DNA of 34,673 bases from Verrucomicrobiales bacterium. Lineage in GTDB: Bacteria; Verrucomicrobiota; Verrucomicrobiia; Verrucomicrobiales; DEV007. The DNA lies in the NCBI GenBank assembly GCA_030730365.1, contig JANQVJ010000021.1, forward strand, positions 1-34,673, in the 5' to 3' direction. This document shows, piece after piece, positions 33,734 through 34,673 of this stretch (position 1 is the first letter of the stretch; every line of letters starts with the position of its first letter). The notes under the pieces are model-generated. The model was not told the DNA's origin and did not search any database. It worked only from the letters and a program-made list of their open reading frames with translations. Position numbers and translations under genes: made by a program.

Positions 33734-34080
33734 TTAGCTTTCGAAGCGGTGGAATTCCCGGGCGGCAGACCTCACGGTTTGGGCCTTGCTATTGAGCCCC
33801 TTACTCACAGGATTGTTGAAGCGGTGTCCCCACCTCGTTCGCAAGGTGCCCAAAGGGCGCTTGAGTATGACCGCGATCGCTTTCATCGGTGCGAGCTTGG
33901 AGAGGATCATGCGCCGCGACCACTCGGAAGCGGAAGACGGTGAAGCCTTCGGGAAGTTTGTCCTCGCCCCAGGCGTCAAGCCGCTGCGCTTTGCTGCGTT
34001 CAACCAGCATGTTGCGTTCAGGAGGATTTTGGCGATTTTGGGAAAGCCTTCCCCGAGTTTGCTGCGGAGAAACAGGCAAT
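33734..34080 (-). pseudogene. ISL3-family transposase C-terminal remnant
   Basis: On the minus strand an open frame ending at TAA 33734-33736 encodes EWSRRMILSKLAPMKAIAVILKRPLGTL, then NNPVSKGLNSKAQTVRSAAREFHRFES. This resembles the C-terminal part of ISL3-type (IS204/IS1001/IS1096/IS1165) DDE transposases, where a segment like LEPMKKVAR precedes N-xx-EGLNSKIQ-IK and a Gly-Phe-Arg segment. The frame is open to about 34080 but lacks the N-terminal zinc finger, the helix-turn-helix and most of the catalytic domain, and the residue before GLNS is Lys instead of the usual Glu. No terminal inverted repeats were found. It is therefore a decayed fragment lying just after ftsW. Confidence 0.6.
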
Positions 34081-34323
34081 TGAAATTGTTGCTTATGGTA
34101 TTTTGTTTTGGCTGGTTTCTACTCTCCGCTCCGAGACCCTTTAGGTGTATCGTCGCCCGTCGTGAGAGTCACGCCAGTTCAGATATAATGTTCTTACCCG
34201 CAGTGATTTACGCAACATAATCCTCAATCTTCCTCTTTAAGATCTCACCTTTGGTGTATTTATTTATGAGGCAACGCGGTGAAAAAACTTGATTGAATCT
34301 TTAACTGATGGAAACCTCGATCT
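34081..34323. other. AT-rich intergenic stretch
   Basis: No gene seen. A TATAAT box stands at 34184-34189, but no good -35 element is at the right spacing upstream. The base composition is much richer in A+T than in the neighbouring operon. Confidence 0.4.
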
Positions 34324-34673
34324 ATGTGCGGGGCGCCACATTTCTTCTCGTCTTTTCACTGCGAGGTTTCAAGAGGTTGGCGCCCGTGTGTCCGAAACTC
34401 GGGATCCGGGTTTTTTCGGAATTTGCCAGTTTTATATCAATTTCGTTCATCTGCTTTTAAGCGCTTTGGAATTCTGCTGGCTCTGATCGTGGGACTGTGT
34501 TCCTCACCTCTACCGTGGAAGGTCTCCGCGAGTGGCTACTACGACGAATGGGGGTATTGGATTGATGATCCGGGGTATACTGATCTTTGGTATACTGATC
34601 TTTGGTATACTGATCCGGGGTATACTGATCCGGGGTATACTGATCCGGGGTATACTGATCCGGGGTATACTGA
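34324..34673 (+). CDS. Secreted protein with DPGYT pentapeptide repeats, 3' end cut by window edge
   Basis: An open frame of at least 116 codons runs off the right edge. ATG 34324 is the first ATG; TTG 34423 (residue 34) is an alternative and would give a more usual signal peptide. The segment KRFGILLALIVGLC (residues 46-59) is a basic-hydrophobic signal core. A plausible signal peptidase I site is VSA/SG after residue 69. The mature part begins SGYYDEWGYWIDD and then repeats a pentapeptide from residue 82: DPGYT, DLWYT, DLWYT, DPGYT four times, continuing past the end. The product is rich in Tyr, Asp, Gly and Trp. No family is recognised. Confidence 0.5.
   Translation, partial: MCGAPHFFSSFHCEVSRGWRPCVRNSGSGFFRNLPVLYQFRSSAFKRFGILLALIVGLCSSPLPWKVSASGYYDEWGYWIDDPGYTDLWYTDLWYTDPGYTDPGYTDPGYTDPGYT
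34567..34673 (+). repeat. 15-bp in-frame tandem repeat
   Basis: Seven full units, 34567-34671, continuing beyond the window: GATCCGGGGTATACT (unit A) and GATCTTTGGTATACT (unit B) in the order A B B A A A A. Units of one type are identical in every copy, and the length is a multiple of three. Identical copies suggest recent expansion or gene conversion. The palindromic GTATAC lies in every unit. Confidence 0.95.

Noticed and set aside
34567..34673. Repeats at the right edge as a CRISPR array
   Set aside because: Units are 15 bp, directly adjacent with no spacers, and keep one reading frame; this is a coding tandem repeat.

Overview
The window is GC-rich and densely coding, and looks like the chromosome of a diderm bacterium, most likely a member of the Verrucomicrobiota. 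I infer this from four things: a lipid A gene (lpxB), a meso-diaminopimelate-type MurE (DNPR motif), the DUF1501 and PQQ-propeller secreted proteins common in the PVC group, and a GxxExxY protein. No rRNA, tRNA, CRISPR array or intact mobile element was recognised. The assignment rests on gene content, not on a database search.

Layout. (1) 1-3834, minus: dprA followed by a type IA topoisomerase of the TopB class, cut by the window start. (2) 4011-7607, plus: a sulfotransferase, a HicB-like mini-ORF, lpxB (probable TTG start) and a membrane-anchored M28 peptidase. (3) 7617-9644: a REP-like hairpin cluster, then panD and glpK on minus. (4) 9713-12863: a second REP-like pair, an M48/Ste24-type membrane protease (plus) and a CysJ-type flavoprotein (minus), with convergent overlapping ends. 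(5) 13062-16754, plus: glcD, a GxxExxY predicted-nuclease cassette bounded by 23-bp inverted repeats, glcF and a MauE/DoxX-like membrane protein. (6) 16911-22703: a PQQ-like propeller protein (minus), a GT4 glycosyltransferase (plus), a broken AbrB-type antitoxin-like gene (plus), a DUF1501 protein (minus), a stray C-terminal DUF1501 tail (minus) and a PAS-AraC regulator (minus). (7) 22973-33665, plus: a division and cell wall (dcw) operon, rsmH-ftsL-ftsI-murE-murF-mraY-murD-lysM protein-ftsW. (8) 33666-34673: an ISL3-type transposase remnant and the start of a secreted protein with pentapeptide repeats, cut by the window end.

How the genes work together. The dcw genes build the muropeptide precursor: MurE adds DAP, MurF adds D-Ala-D-Ala, MurD adds D-Glu and MraY loads the product onto the lipid carrier. 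FtsW, FtsI and FtsL polymerise and cross-link it at the septum. The run stops after ftsW, where murG and murC would be expected, and the ISL3 remnant lies exactly there. glcD and glcF form a glycolate oxidase pair.

The least ordinary parts are small. They are the inverted-repeat-bounded GxxExxY cassette inside the glc operon, two loci of related REP-like hairpins with a GTAGCG head, the remnants of a toxin-antitoxin gene, a DUF1501 gene and an IS, and the repeat protein at the right edge. I did not find a multi-gene defence system or other clear novel system. The GxxExxY cassette is the best candidate for a poorly described genetic unit.
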